Shown: positions 1 to 5,931 of the stretch, piece after piece | Layout of the letters: every line of letters begins with the position of its first letter | Numbering within the stretch: position 1 is the stretch's first letter | Made by a program: the position numbers and the translations under genes | NCBI GenBank assembly: GCA_017885365.1 | Contig: JAFNGD010000238.1 | Location: forward strand, 1 to 7,711 | Direction: 5' to 3' | DNA: 7,711 bases | From: Nitrospirota bacterium | Lineage (GTDB): Bacteria; Nitrospirota; UBA9217 | Notes under the pieces: generated by a model | Database searches by the model: none | What the model saw: only the letters and a program-made list of their open reading frames with translations | Told to the model about the DNA's origin: nothing

Positions 1-636
1 ATCAAGGAACACGACGCTACGCTCTACGAGAACGCTCAGATCACCGGGAGCTTCAACTGGGTGCAGGCCATTACCGCAGGATTCGAGGAACCCTATGCCG
101 TCTCGGTGTTCCTCGGAAACATCGTGGATTTTTCCATTCCCGAGGACAAGAAGAGCAAGGGGATCGGGTACAGCGGGCTGCTGTACAGCAGGGGGACCTA
201 TCATATCAAGAACAATACGCTGATCCGGGATGACTGGTGGGAAATGGAATGGAAGGTGAAGGGAGACCGGAAAACGCAGGACCAGAAATTGGGCTGGAGT
301 TTCCGTTTTGGCGCCAAGCTCCATGGAAACCCGGACATCACGGACATCTACTACCTCTCCTTCCGCCGGAGCCGGCTCGATTACCAGCCGAAGAACGATT
401 CGCTCTTCAACAACAGCGGGTTCGAGTACACCGTCGACTTCGAGCGCGGGACCTTCACACCTATCCGCCACTATTTCTTCGTCGACAAGAAATGGCCGTT
501 GGAGAACAAAAAAATGGCCTTCTCCCTGGCCACCGGTTTCATCTGGGAATCGCCCAAAAAGTACTCGGGAGCCCTCGCCACAGACCACTCGGGCAGCCAG
601 ACCCAGATCATCCTCCGGCCGAACATCGAGTTCTAG
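1..636 (+). CDS. Probable outer-membrane beta-barrel protein, C-terminal part (5' truncated)
   Basis: The frame is open from base 1 to the TAG at 634-636, giving 211 residues that lack an N-terminus. I see no family-defining motif. What is visible is a run of alternating polar and aromatic or hydrophobic residues separated by short turns, for example WWEMEWKVKG, LGWSFRFGAKLHG and DIYYLSFRRSRLDY, plus an aromatic-rich C-terminus ending IILRPNIEF. A terminal Phe on an amphipathic last strand is the classic BAM-recognised signature of outer-membrane barrels, so I infer a barrel protein; the substrate or role cannot be told. The GTG at 61 is in frame but the reading continues upstream of it, so it is not the start. 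The gene is convergent with the GT51 gene and is followed by two palindromic repeats rather than a clear poly-T terminator. It could also be a periplasmic beta-rich protein. Confidence 0.6.
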   Translation: MKEHDATLYENAQITGSFNWVQAITAGFEEPYAVSVFLGNIVDFSIPEDKKSKGIGYSGLLYSRGTYHIKNNTLIRDDWWEMEWKVKGDRKTQDQKLGWSFRFGAKLHGNPDITDIYYLSFRRSRLDYQPKNDSLFNNSGFEYTVDFERGTFTPIRHYFFVDKKWPLENKKMAFSLATGFIWESPKKYSGALATDHSGSQTQIILRPNIEF

Positions 637-750
637 GGAAGCCGGTGGAGCGGGCCGGTCCATCGGCACATCGATGAGAAGAAGAAGCGCCGCTATCGAA
701 AATCTGCTGTTTCCCCGCTTTTCCGATTCTCCAGTTCCGATGAATCCAGG

Positions 751-792
751 AGCGAGCGCATTCCCCGTAGCTTGCTGCGGGGTTAGCGAGCG
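751..792. repeat. REP-like palindromic repeat, copy A
   Basis: An imperfect palindrome is centred at 772-773: CCCCGTAGC (763-771), TT, GCTGCGGGG (774-782), with one G-T wobble. It is bracketed by the direct repeat AGCGAGCG at 751-758 and 785-792. Bases 760-782 match copy B (826-848) at 19 of 23 positions. It lies in the convergent gap between the barrel gene and the GT51 gene, where REP/PU-type elements commonly sit. It could also act as a bidirectional RNA hairpin protecting or ending both transcripts, although no T-tract follows. No other structure was recognised in 637-750. Confidence 0.6.
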
Positions 793-819
793 ATTAGAAT
801 AACGATACTTCCTTAAGGA

Positions 820-856
820 TCGAAGATTCCCTGCAGCTTGCTGCAGAGAGCTTCAA
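820..856. repeat. REP-like palindromic repeat, copy B, overlapping the GT51 stop codon
   Basis: The core is CCCTGCAGC (829-837), TT, GCTGCAGAG (840-848) with one mismatch. Outer arms TCGAAG (820-825) and CTTCAA (851-856) pair apart from one wobble, giving an imperfect palindrome of about 37 bp. The core is clearly related to copy A 66 bp away. The minus-strand TGA of the GT51 gene (853-855) lies inside the outer arm, so the last bases of that gene are repeat sequence. Family assignment as REP-like is inferred from palindromic form, size, intergenic position and recurrence. Confidence 0.6.
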
Positions 857-1989
857 TCGGGCAGCACGATATCCTCTTTCCTGATCGATCCGGGCGGCAC
901 CGTAAGGACCTCATAGGACGGGTTCGGCGTGCCGAGCGACCCCGGATAGGCCCGCGCCTGTTCGACATTCGTCGAGCAAGCCAGCGCGCGGATCTCCGTC
1001 CCCTCCTTCATCACGATGATGCTGTCGGGGACATCGCCGGACGGAACGCTGCCGGTTGCCAGGGAAGCGATCAGGCTGTCCTGCAGTTGCTTGTCGATGG
1101 TCGTTCGTATCTTGAGACCCTGCCGGTATAACCCCTGCTCGCCGACGTATCCGAGCAGTACGGCTTCCAGCGCCCTCAGGTGGCAGGGCCGGACGCTTCC
1201 GTTCGCGAGCAGGGAGAGATCGAACCGCGTTGAGGAGGCGTCCCGGAGCGTGATCGGCGCTGCCAGGGCAGCCTGATAGTCCTCCGGCGACATCAGTTTC
1301 GCCTGCTGCATGTTGAAGAGCACCTGTTCCTGGCGCTGACGGGCCTTGTCCATCTTCTTAAAGGGATTGTAATAGCGCGGATTCGGCAGCATGCCGGCCA
1401 GGAGCGCCGCCTCGGCCGGGGTGAGCTCCGGTGCATGCTTGTCGAAATAGTACCGGCTTGCCGCCTCGATGCCGTACACATTCTCACCCCATTCCACTTC
1501 GTTTAGGTAGATTCCCAGGATCTCGCGTTTCGTCAAAAGCTCCTCGGCCCGCTGCGCAAGCACGAACTCGCGCAGCTTCCGCGTCAGCGTCTTTTCCTTC
1601 GACAGCAGGACATTCTTGATCGTCTGCTGGGTGATGGTGCTGCCGCCGCGGGCGAACCGCTTCTTCTGCACGTCATGACGCAAGGCATCCCACACGGCCT
1701 TGTAGTTGACGCCCTTGTGGCCGAAGAAGGTGTCGTCCTCGGCGGTCACCACCGCCTGGATCACGCTGTCGGGGAGCGATGCGATGGGCACCCAGATGCG
1801 GAACTTTCGCTCGTAGTAGGACGCGAGGGGACTGCCGTTCCGGTCCAGGACCTCGGACGCGGCAGCGGGGCGGTAGTGTTTCAGGACAGAGACGTCGGGA
1901 AGGTCCCTGAGGGACAGGAAAATCCAAACCGCGGGGACCAGGATGAGCAGCGTCAGAGCTGCGAGCCCCCAGAAGAGGATCTTTTTCAT
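853..1989 (-). CDS. GT51 peptidoglycan glycosyltransferase, class A PBP-like, transpeptidase domain missing
   Basis: The product polymerises lipid II into glycan strands on the outer face of the inner membrane. Residues 4-27 form a signal anchor. All GT51 motifs are present: EDDTFFGHKG at 84-93 (catalytic Glu84), GGSTITQQ at 115-122, RKLREFVLA at 137-145 (second catalytic Glu141), KREILGIYLN at 154-163 and RQRQEQVL around 217-224. After the domain (about residue 240) comes a linker with GLKIRTTIDKQLQDSL, typical of bifunctional class A PBPs, then IIVMKEGTEIRALA, like the first transpeptidase strand. The protein ends seven residues after SIRK (368-371), which sits where the SxxK active-site motif of a transpeptidase would be. 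KTG and SxN motifs are absent, so only glycosyltransferase activity is expected. At 378 residues it is longer than a monofunctional MtgA and far shorter than a PBP1. The ATG at 1989 is fixed by an in-frame TAA four codons upstream. It lacks a good SD of its own and overlaps a leader ORF by ATGA. Confidence 0.93.
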   Translation of the reverse strand: MKKILFWGLAALTLLILVPAVWIFLSLRDLPDVSVLKHYRPAAASEVLDRNGSPLASYYERKFRIWVPIASLPDSVIQAVVTAEDDTFFGHKGVNYKAVWDALRHDVQKKRFARGGSTITQQTIKNVLLSKEKTLTRKLREFVLAQRAEELLTKREILGIYLNEVEWGENVYGIEAASRYYFDKHAPELTPAEAALLAGMLPNPRYYNPFKKMDKARQRQEQVLFNMQQAKLMSPEDYQAALAAPITLRDASSTRFDLSLLANGSVRPCHLRALEAVLLGYVGEQGLYRQGLKIRTTIDKQLQDSLIASLATGSVPSGDVPDSIIVMKEGTEIRALACSTNVEQARAYPGSLGTPNPSYEVLTVPPGSIRKEDIVLPD

Positions 1990-2030
1990 GACAGGAGGTT
2001 ACTTCTTTCCGGTGTCGTTCTTGTGATCAT
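1986..2030 (-). CDS. Possible 14-residue leader peptide coupled to the GT51 gene
   Basis: The ORF encodes MITRTTPERSNLLS. Its stop shares ATGA with the start of the GT51 gene (1986-1989). The SD AGGAGG at 2043-2038 lies 7 nt before the ATG at 2030; an in-frame ATG at 2036 is only 1 nt from that SD and unlikely to be used. The GT51 start has only the weak, distant AAGAAG purine run before it, so reinitiation after this ORF is a natural way to translate it. The peptide has no recognisable function and shows no codon run that suggests attenuation. It could be a chance ORF; the case rests on the SD spacing and the exact stop-start overlap. Confidence 0.4.
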   Translation of the reverse strand: MITRTTPERSNLLS

Positions 2031-2114
2031 GATCATCCCTCCTACAGGAGGGACCAGGGTCGATGCCTCAACCGCCGCCGCCGCGGCGGAGCGACCTGAT
2101 CACAAGAAGGAAAG
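2005..2114 (-). repeat. Long-range inverted repeat enclosing leader start and SD hairpin
   Basis: TTCTTGTGATCA at 2018-2029 is the exact reverse complement of TGATCACAAGAA at 2097-2108. Six further bases pair outside it, CTTTCC (2005-2010) with GGAAAG (2109-2114), after a 7-nt bulge on one side. In the minus-strand RNA one arm lies inside the small membrane-protein ORF and the other covers the second and third bases of the leader AUG and its next codons. The enclosed 67 nt contain the SD hairpin. Confidence 0.55.
2037..2052 (-). promoter_or_regulatory. Hairpin sequestering the leader Shine-Dalgarno
   Basis: On the minus-strand RNA the sequence reads CCCUCC-UGUA-GGAGGG, a perfect 6-bp stem (7 if the closing U-A pair forms). 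The 3' arm contains the AGGAGG that serves the leader ORF, and the 5' arm is therefore an anti-SD. No U-tract follows, so it is not an intrinsic terminator. Folding would limit translation initiation at the leader and, by coupling, at the GT51 gene. The structure is directly visible; the regulatory role is inferred. Confidence 0.5.
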
Positions 2115-2154
2115 CAATACCGATAAGAATGTTGATGAGCTGATTGTCGTTCAT
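2068..2154 (-). CDS. Putative small single-pass membrane protein (28 residues)
   Basis: The ORF runs from ATG at 2154 to TGA at 2068-2070. The product has a short polar N-terminus (MNDNQ), a hydrophobic segment LINILIGIAFLLVI of about 14-17 residues, then a basic, glycine-rich tail RSLRRGGGG. By the positive-inside rule the N-terminus would face the periplasm. This polar-hydrophobic-basic layout is typical of small inner-membrane proteins. No good SD precedes 2154. The same frame is open back to an ATG at 2223, preceded by AGGGA at about 4-nt spacing, which would give 51 residues and place the heptamer repeat inside the gene. It lies between the tlpA-like and GT51 genes on the same strand, so it is probably co-transcribed. 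I do not recognise a family, and a chance ORF cannot be excluded. Confidence 0.42.
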   Translation of the reverse strand: MNDNQLINILIGIAFLLVIRSLRRGGGG

Positions 2155-2184
2155 ACTGTTATCACACAGGGATGAGAGCGTAGT

Positions 2185-2221
<37 letters not shown>

Positions 2222-2234
2222 ATCTGATCCCTGA

Positions 2235-2765
2235 CTACTTCTTATCCAGCATGACCTGAATGACCTGCAGCGCAGCGGGGCTCGTCCAATCAACAGCGCC
2301 GATGACCTTCTGCCGGACGATCCCCTCGCGATCGATGAGATAGGTCTCGGGGAACTTGACGGTTCCATACGCCCTTGACACGGACTGGTCGGAGTTCAGG
2401 AGCACCGGCAGGGCAAAGCGGTTCTTCTGCATGAACCGCCCGACAGCGCCTGCGCCGCCTTCGTCAACGCTCACGGCGAGGATCTCGAGGTCCTTGCCGA
2501 CATAGGCGCGGTGCAGACGCTCCAGGGTCGGGATCTCATCAACGCACGGCGGGCACCAGGTGGCCCAGAAGTGCACCATCACGACCTTGCCCCGGCAAGA
2601 GGACAGGCTCACCGACCTGCCGTCCAGGGACGGGAGGCTGAACTCGGGCGCGCGGTCCCCCTCCCGAACGATCTTCACCCGCTGCCCGCCGTTCTGCCCG
2701 AAGAAGAACAAGGCCCCGATGACCGCCAGGAGCGTGATGATGATGAGCAACACGTTTCTCTTCAT
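2235..2765 (-). CDS. TlpA/ResA-like membrane-anchored thiol-disulfide oxidoreductase
   Basis: This is a thioredoxin-fold protein that reduces or exchanges disulfides in the periplasm, as TlpA, ResA and CcmG do, often for cytochrome c or copper-protein maturation. In the 176-residue form, residues 5-22 are a signal anchor (LLIIITLLAVIGALFFF). AlkyHydroperoxide-reductase/Redoxin-type features follow: EGDRAPEFSLPSLDG at 35-49, FWATWCPPC at 66-74 with the redox pair Cys71 and Cys74, and FPETYLID at 138-145 carrying the cis-Pro139. An extra cysteine, Cys57, precedes the core. I chose the ATG at 2765 because the signal anchor follows directly and GGAGG lies about 12 nt upstream. An in-frame ATG pair at 2819/2816 would add 17-18 residues rich in Arg; it lies 1 and 4 nt after an AAGGAG and just below the predicted transcription start, so it is a serious alternative. 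No cytochrome-maturation genes are in view, so the partner is unknown. Confidence 0.93.
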   Translation of the reverse strand: MKRNVLLIIITLLAVIGALFFFGQNGGQRVKIVREGDRAPEFSLPSLDGRSVSLSSCRGKVVMVHFWATWCPPCVDEIPTLERLHRAYVGKDLEILAVSVDEGGAGAVGRFMQKNRFALPVLLNSDQSVSRAYGTVKFPETYLIDREGIVRQKVIGAVDWTSPAALQVIQVMLDKK

Positions 2766-2839
2766 GATGCGGTTCCACCTCCGTCGCAGCACTGTCCGCC
2801 CGCGGGCAGCGGACATCATGCTCCTTCGATGCGGGGTGC

Positions 2840-2868
2840 ATTATACCCCCGCGGGCCCGGGCGGGCAA
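2840..2868 (-). promoter_or_regulatory. Sigma70-type promoter for the tlpA-like/GT51 cassette
   Basis: On the minus strand TTGCCC (2868-2863) and a perfect TATAAT (2845-2840) are separated by exactly 17 bp. Transcription should start near 2833, 14 nt before the upstream ATG option at 2819 and 68 nt before the ATG at 2765. The spacer is an unusually GC-rich run of C and G blocks (2846-2862). The promoter is back-to-back with the one serving the plus-strand operon. Confidence 0.6.
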
Positions 2869-2900
2869 GGAAAAATGTGCTTTTAAGAACGAGGGTGCTC

Positions 2901-2909
2901 TGTTATAAT
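2901..2909 (+). promoter_or_regulatory. Extended -10 promoter of the unknown protein-lptF-lptG operon
   Basis: TGTTATAAT is a perfect extended -10 element (TG, one base, TATAAT at 2904-2909). Only a weak -35 candidate, TTTTAA at 2881-2886, lies 17 bp upstream, which extended -10 promoters tolerate. Counting from the -10 box, transcription should start near 2916, so the ATG at 2918 would have about a two-base 5' leader. No SD precedes that ATG. Confidence 0.6.
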
Positions 2910-2917
2910 GAAACTCT

Positions 2918-4738
2918 ATGATCCGCGAGATCAAACTGCTGGGAAAGGCAAACGACAAGGTCGACTATTCCGTGACCATCACGGGCGCGGACCTCAGCAA
3001 CCGCTATTACTACGAGTCGGTCCCCGAGGGCGACCGGTTCTTTTCCGGAGGGAACGAGTTCATCATCACCAAGACCGGCGTACGCTACAGGGGGACCGGC
3101 GGCCACGCCTGCCAGTACATGTTCGGCGTTGATCTTCCGCTCAAGGACCTGCTCCGCAAGGACGTGGCGAACCGCCTTGTGATGTTCGGCGCCTATTACG
3201 ACGAGGCCGACAGCATTACGTTCAGCAACACCACGGCCGGCGAGGAGTCCTTCGACCGCATCTTCCTCACGGGCAACGCCGTTTCCAATTATTTTTTCTT
3301 CGTGGACACGACGCTGAAGGTCGAGATCCGGGAGGTCCAGCGGGAGGTCCTCCGGAAGCTGGGCAAGCAGGTGAAGCGAAGCGAGGCGGTGGGCGTGCGT
3401 GACGATTCCCGCTTCTGCCGGGAGATCTTCGACGCCCTGGAGGACCCCAAGGCCTTCGTGTTCCTGTTCCGGCTCGTCAACCTGCACACCGAGGAATACT
3501 TCGCCGCGTTCAACAAGATGTACGTTGAGCACAAGCAGATACCCCCTCACGACATGGAGATCCTGAGCGCCCTCGCCGACCTCCACGACATCGCCCCTTA
3601 CCAGCAGGAGCGCATCAAGATCGACGGCATGTACAAACTGGCCGAGAACAAGAAGGTCGTCGACGAGTACAAGGACATCCTGATCGCCGTCTCGGAAACG
3701 GGCGAGGTGAACCCGTCGGAGCTGGCCAAGCTCTCGCGGCTCCGCACCCTGAGCCTCCGCCTCAACATCCCGAACAACCTGTTCGATACCCTCGACGAGC
3801 TGCTGCTCAAGGACATGCAGATCATCGAGGTGGAGGAGCCGGACTACATCCGGGAGACCCGGGCCATCTGCGAGGGGTTCTTCCTGAAGACCGGCGATCT
3901 CCTCGGACACGTGGCGCCGGAAGACCTCATCAAACTTCTGAAGGCCAAGCAGCGGTCCATGACGAACCGGGACCCCGCCTTTGAAAGCCTTCTCCTGGAC
4001 ACGGTCCGCGCCTGCGACGAGCAGGCCCGCGACACCAACGACATGACCATCCTGGAGGGCATGAGCCGTGTCCTGACCTACTTCGACCGGTACGACAGCG
4101 CAGCCACCGTGATCAACAACCTGGCTTTCATGGAGCGGTCGACCCTGAGCGAGGACAACATCCGGAGCCTCGCCGGCAACATGGACATCTTCGACAAGGT
4201 GAAACCGGGGTTGTTCCACGAGCTCTTCATTGCCGACCTGAAGGAGAACCACTACCTGACCCGTTACGGACGGAAGAAGGTCGAGACGCTGTACCGGGGA
4301 CTGGAGAAGATCCGCTCCGGGGACACCACCTACCGGGAGCTGGCCTCGACGCTCAACACCGTCAATGCTGAAGAGCGCGTCTACGCGACCATTCACCGCT
4401 ACATCAAGGAGCGGTTCAAGAGCATCTATGCCGAGCTGAACTCCAAGGAGGACCAGGAGATCTTTATTCAGGACCTGAACCGGGAGGTCCACTCCAAGGG
4501 CCTCACCACGGGGCCCGTCCCCCACGCCATTTACGAAGAGATCATCCTGGATATCCGGAAGGAGTCGTTCTACCTCAACAATCTCCTGCCCCACATCATC
4601 GTCTCCCGTGACAACCGGGTCCGCGAGGACTTCCTCACCAACAGCGGCCTCGACCGGTTCTACGTCGAGGAACTGGAGCGCGATTACTTCGACATGAACC
4701 AGATCGACATCTACATCCTCGAGGAACTGAGAAAATAG
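2918..4738 (+). CDS. Conserved-type soluble protein of unknown function (606 residues), coupled to lptFG
   Basis: I do not recognise a functional domain. The protein resembles, from memory only, the TIGR04442 family of uncharacterised proteins seen in Geobacter-like bacteria. It has no signal peptide and no membrane segment, so it should be cytoplasmic. Residues 1-135 look beta-rich (KVDYSVTITGADLSNRYYY, EFIITKTGVRYRGTG, NYFFFVDTTLKVEI). From about 135 onwards it is almost entirely charged amphipathic helix, with KVEIREVQREVLRKLGKQVK starting that part, and ends IDIYILEELRK. No nucleotide-binding loop, metal cluster or catalytic motif is apparent. Codon use is like its neighbours. The start is set by the ATG just below the extended -10 promoter; there is no SD. 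The stop is two bases before the lptF start, so it is translated with the LPS exporter permeases. A scaffold or regulator acting on the exporter or on envelope assembly is possible but is inference from position. Confidence 0.85.
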   Translation: MIREIKLLGKANDKVDYSVTITGADLSNRYYYESVPEGDRFFSGGNEFIITKTGVRYRGTGGHACQYMFGVDLPLKDLLRKDVANRLVMFGAYYDEADSITFSNTTAGEESFDRIFLTGNAVSNYFFFVDTTLKVEIREVQREVLRKLGKQVKRSEAVGVRDDSRFCREIFDALEDPKAFVFLFRLVNLHTEEYFAAFNKMYVEHKQIPPHDMEILSALADLHDIAPYQQERIKIDGMYKLAENKKVVDEYKDILIAVSETGEVNPSELAKLSRLRTLSLRLNIPNNLFDTLDELLLKDMQIIEVEEPDYIRETRAICEGFFLKTGDLLGHVAPEDLIKLLKAKQRSMTNRDPAFESLLLDTVRACDEQARDTNDMTILEGMSRVLTYFDRYDSAATVINNLAFMERSTLSEDNIRSLAGNMDIFDKVKPGLFHELFIADLKENHYLTRYGRKKVETLYRGLEKIRSGDTTYRELASTLNTVNAEERVYATIHRYIKERFKSIYAELNSKEDQEIFIQDLNREVHSKGLTTGPVPHAIYEEIILDIRKESFYLNNLLPHIIVSRDNRVREDFLTNSGLDRFYVEELERDYFDMNQIDIYILEELRK

Positions 4739-4740
4739 CC

Positions 4741-5931
4741 ATGTTCAGACCGAAGATCCTCGACCGATACATCATGCGCGAGCTCCTGGCCCCCTTCTTC
4801 CTGAGCATCGCCGTCCTCACGCTCGCCCTCTTTCTGCAGAAGATGTTCCGGCTCACGGAGCTGGTGCTGTCCAAGGGGTCCTCGCTCGCCGAGGCGGGCA
4901 CGCTCCTGCTGTACATCATGCCCGGCTTCCTCGTGATGACCATCCCCATATCGCTGCTGGTCGCAGCGCTCACGGCATTCAGCCGCCTCTCATCGGACTC
5001 GGAGGTGACGGCCATGAAGGCGTCCCGGGTGAGCCTCTACGCCATGGTCCGGCCGGTGATGAAGTTCTCCGTCGTCCTGTTCTTCGTCACCGCCGTTATC
5101 GCCCACTTCCTGGCCCCCCACGCCATATTCGCCTTCAAGGCACAGCTCTTCAACATGCTGAAGGCCCGGGCCATGGTGGGGGTGGAACAGGGCGTGTTCA
5201 GCAGCACGTTCGACGGCATGGTCATCTACGTGGACAAGATGAACTCCCTGGACGACATGCGCGGGATATTCATCTCCGACGAGCGTTCCGGGAGCGAACC
5301 GTATACCATCGTGGCGAGGCAGGGCCGCCTCCTCACCAGCGCCGAGAACATGAACGTCACCCTGGTCATGGAGCACGGCTCCATCCAACTGCAGCCGCGC
5401 GCCGAGGACGTCTACTCGCTCATGTTCTTCGACACGGGCCGGCTCTACATCGACATCAACCGCGCGACCATGAAATACAGCGGCTCCGGGGGGCGCAATA
5501 TCGACGAGATGGACAGCCGCGAGCTGCTCGTAGCGCTGCGGCAAGCGCGCGCTGCCGGCGAGCCCACCAAGAACATGGAGATCGAGTTCCAGAAGCGCAT
5601 GTCCATCTCCTACGCCTGCCTGGTCTTCGGGCTCATCGGAGCCCCCTTGGGCATCCGGAAGGGCCGCGCGGGGAGGTCGGCGGGCATTGCGATCTCCATC
5701 CTCGTGATCCTCGTGTACTACCTCATCCTCGGGACCGCAGCGCGTCTTGCGGAAAGCGGCGCCCTATCGCCGGCCGCCGCGACCTGGGTCCCGAACGGCC
5801 TGATCACCCTCGCCGCCGTCGCCATGGTGGTGAAAAAGGGCAACGAGATATACTTCGGTTTCGGTCCGCGCATCAGCGCCCTTGCGCGCCGCCTGGGGTC
5901 ACTTTTCCGGAGAGGCGAGCGCATGCCATGA
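4741..5931 (+). CDS. lptF: LptF, LPS export ABC transporter permease
   Basis: LptF pairs with LptG and two LptB ATPases to extract lipopolysaccharide from the inner membrane and pass it to LptC/LptA. The sequence shows the YjgP/YjgQ family layout: TM1 at about 15-33 after ILDRYIMRELLAPF, TM2 at 55-80 with PGFLVMTIPISLL, the coupling-helix signature DSEVTAMKAS at 86-95 that contacts LptB, TM3 at 103-123, a periplasmic beta-jellyroll from about 130 to 275, then TM4 at 288-304, TM5 at 314-332 and TM6 at 347-364. A basic tail of about 30 residues (ALARRLGSLFRRGERMP end) follows TM6 and is longer than I expect. The start is 2 nt after the previous stop; the only SD-like run (GAGGA, 4721-4725) is about 15 nt away, so translation is probably coupled. 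LptF rather than LptG is chosen by order in the pair; the two families are similar. lptA, lptB and lptC are not in view. Confidence 0.94.
   Translation: MFRPKILDRYIMRELLAPFFLSIAVLTLALFLQKMFRLTELVLSKGSSLAEAGTLLLYIMPGFLVMTIPISLLVAALTAFSRLSSDSEVTAMKASRVSLYAMVRPVMKFSVVLFFVTAVIAHFLAPHAIFAFKAQLFNMLKARAMVGVEQGVFSSTFDGMVIYVDKMNSLDDMRGIFISDERSGSEPYTIVARQGRLLTSAENMNVTLVMEHGSIQLQPRAEDVYSLMFFDTGRLYIDINRATMKYSGSGGRNIDEMDSRELLVALRQARAAGEPTKNMEIEFQKRMSISYACLVFGLIGAPLGIRKGRAGRSAGIAISILVILVYYLILGTAARLAESGALSPAAATWVPNGLITLAAVAMVVKKGNEIYFGFGPRISALARRLGSLFRRGERMP

Noticed and set aside
637..750. A terminator for the barrel gene
   Set aside because: Short CCGG and CATCG/CGATG pairings exist but no stable stem followed by T residues is visible.
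237..802. Overlapping plus-strand ORFs in the other two frames across the barrel gene and the gap
   Set aside because: Arg/Ser/Pro-rich frame shadows without SD or domain features; they run through the repeat region.
853..890. SIRK as a working transpeptidase active site
   Set aside because: Only seven residues follow, so the SxN and KTG motifs and the whole fold are missing. The motif is at best a remnant.
838..1276. Plus-strand ORFs opposite the GT51 gene
   Set aside because: The opposite strand encodes a protein with all GT51 motifs; these ORFs have no recognisable features.
2078..2089. A perfect 12-bp GC palindrome (CCGCCGCGGCGG)
   Set aside because: It falls in the Arg/Gly codon run of the small ORF and is explained by repeated CGC and GGC codons. 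It may add to RNA folding but is not claimed as a separate site.
2846..2865. GC-rich blocks between the divergent promoters as an operator or terminator
   Set aside because: Stems are short and imperfect, with no T-tract and no clear dyad, so there is no specific support.
2903..4594. A 563-codon open frame antisense to the unknown 606-residue gene
   Set aside because: It is rich in Val, Leu, Asp, Glu and Gly with no domain pattern, as expected from the complement of GC-rich RNY codons. The sense strand has a promoter and an operon context.
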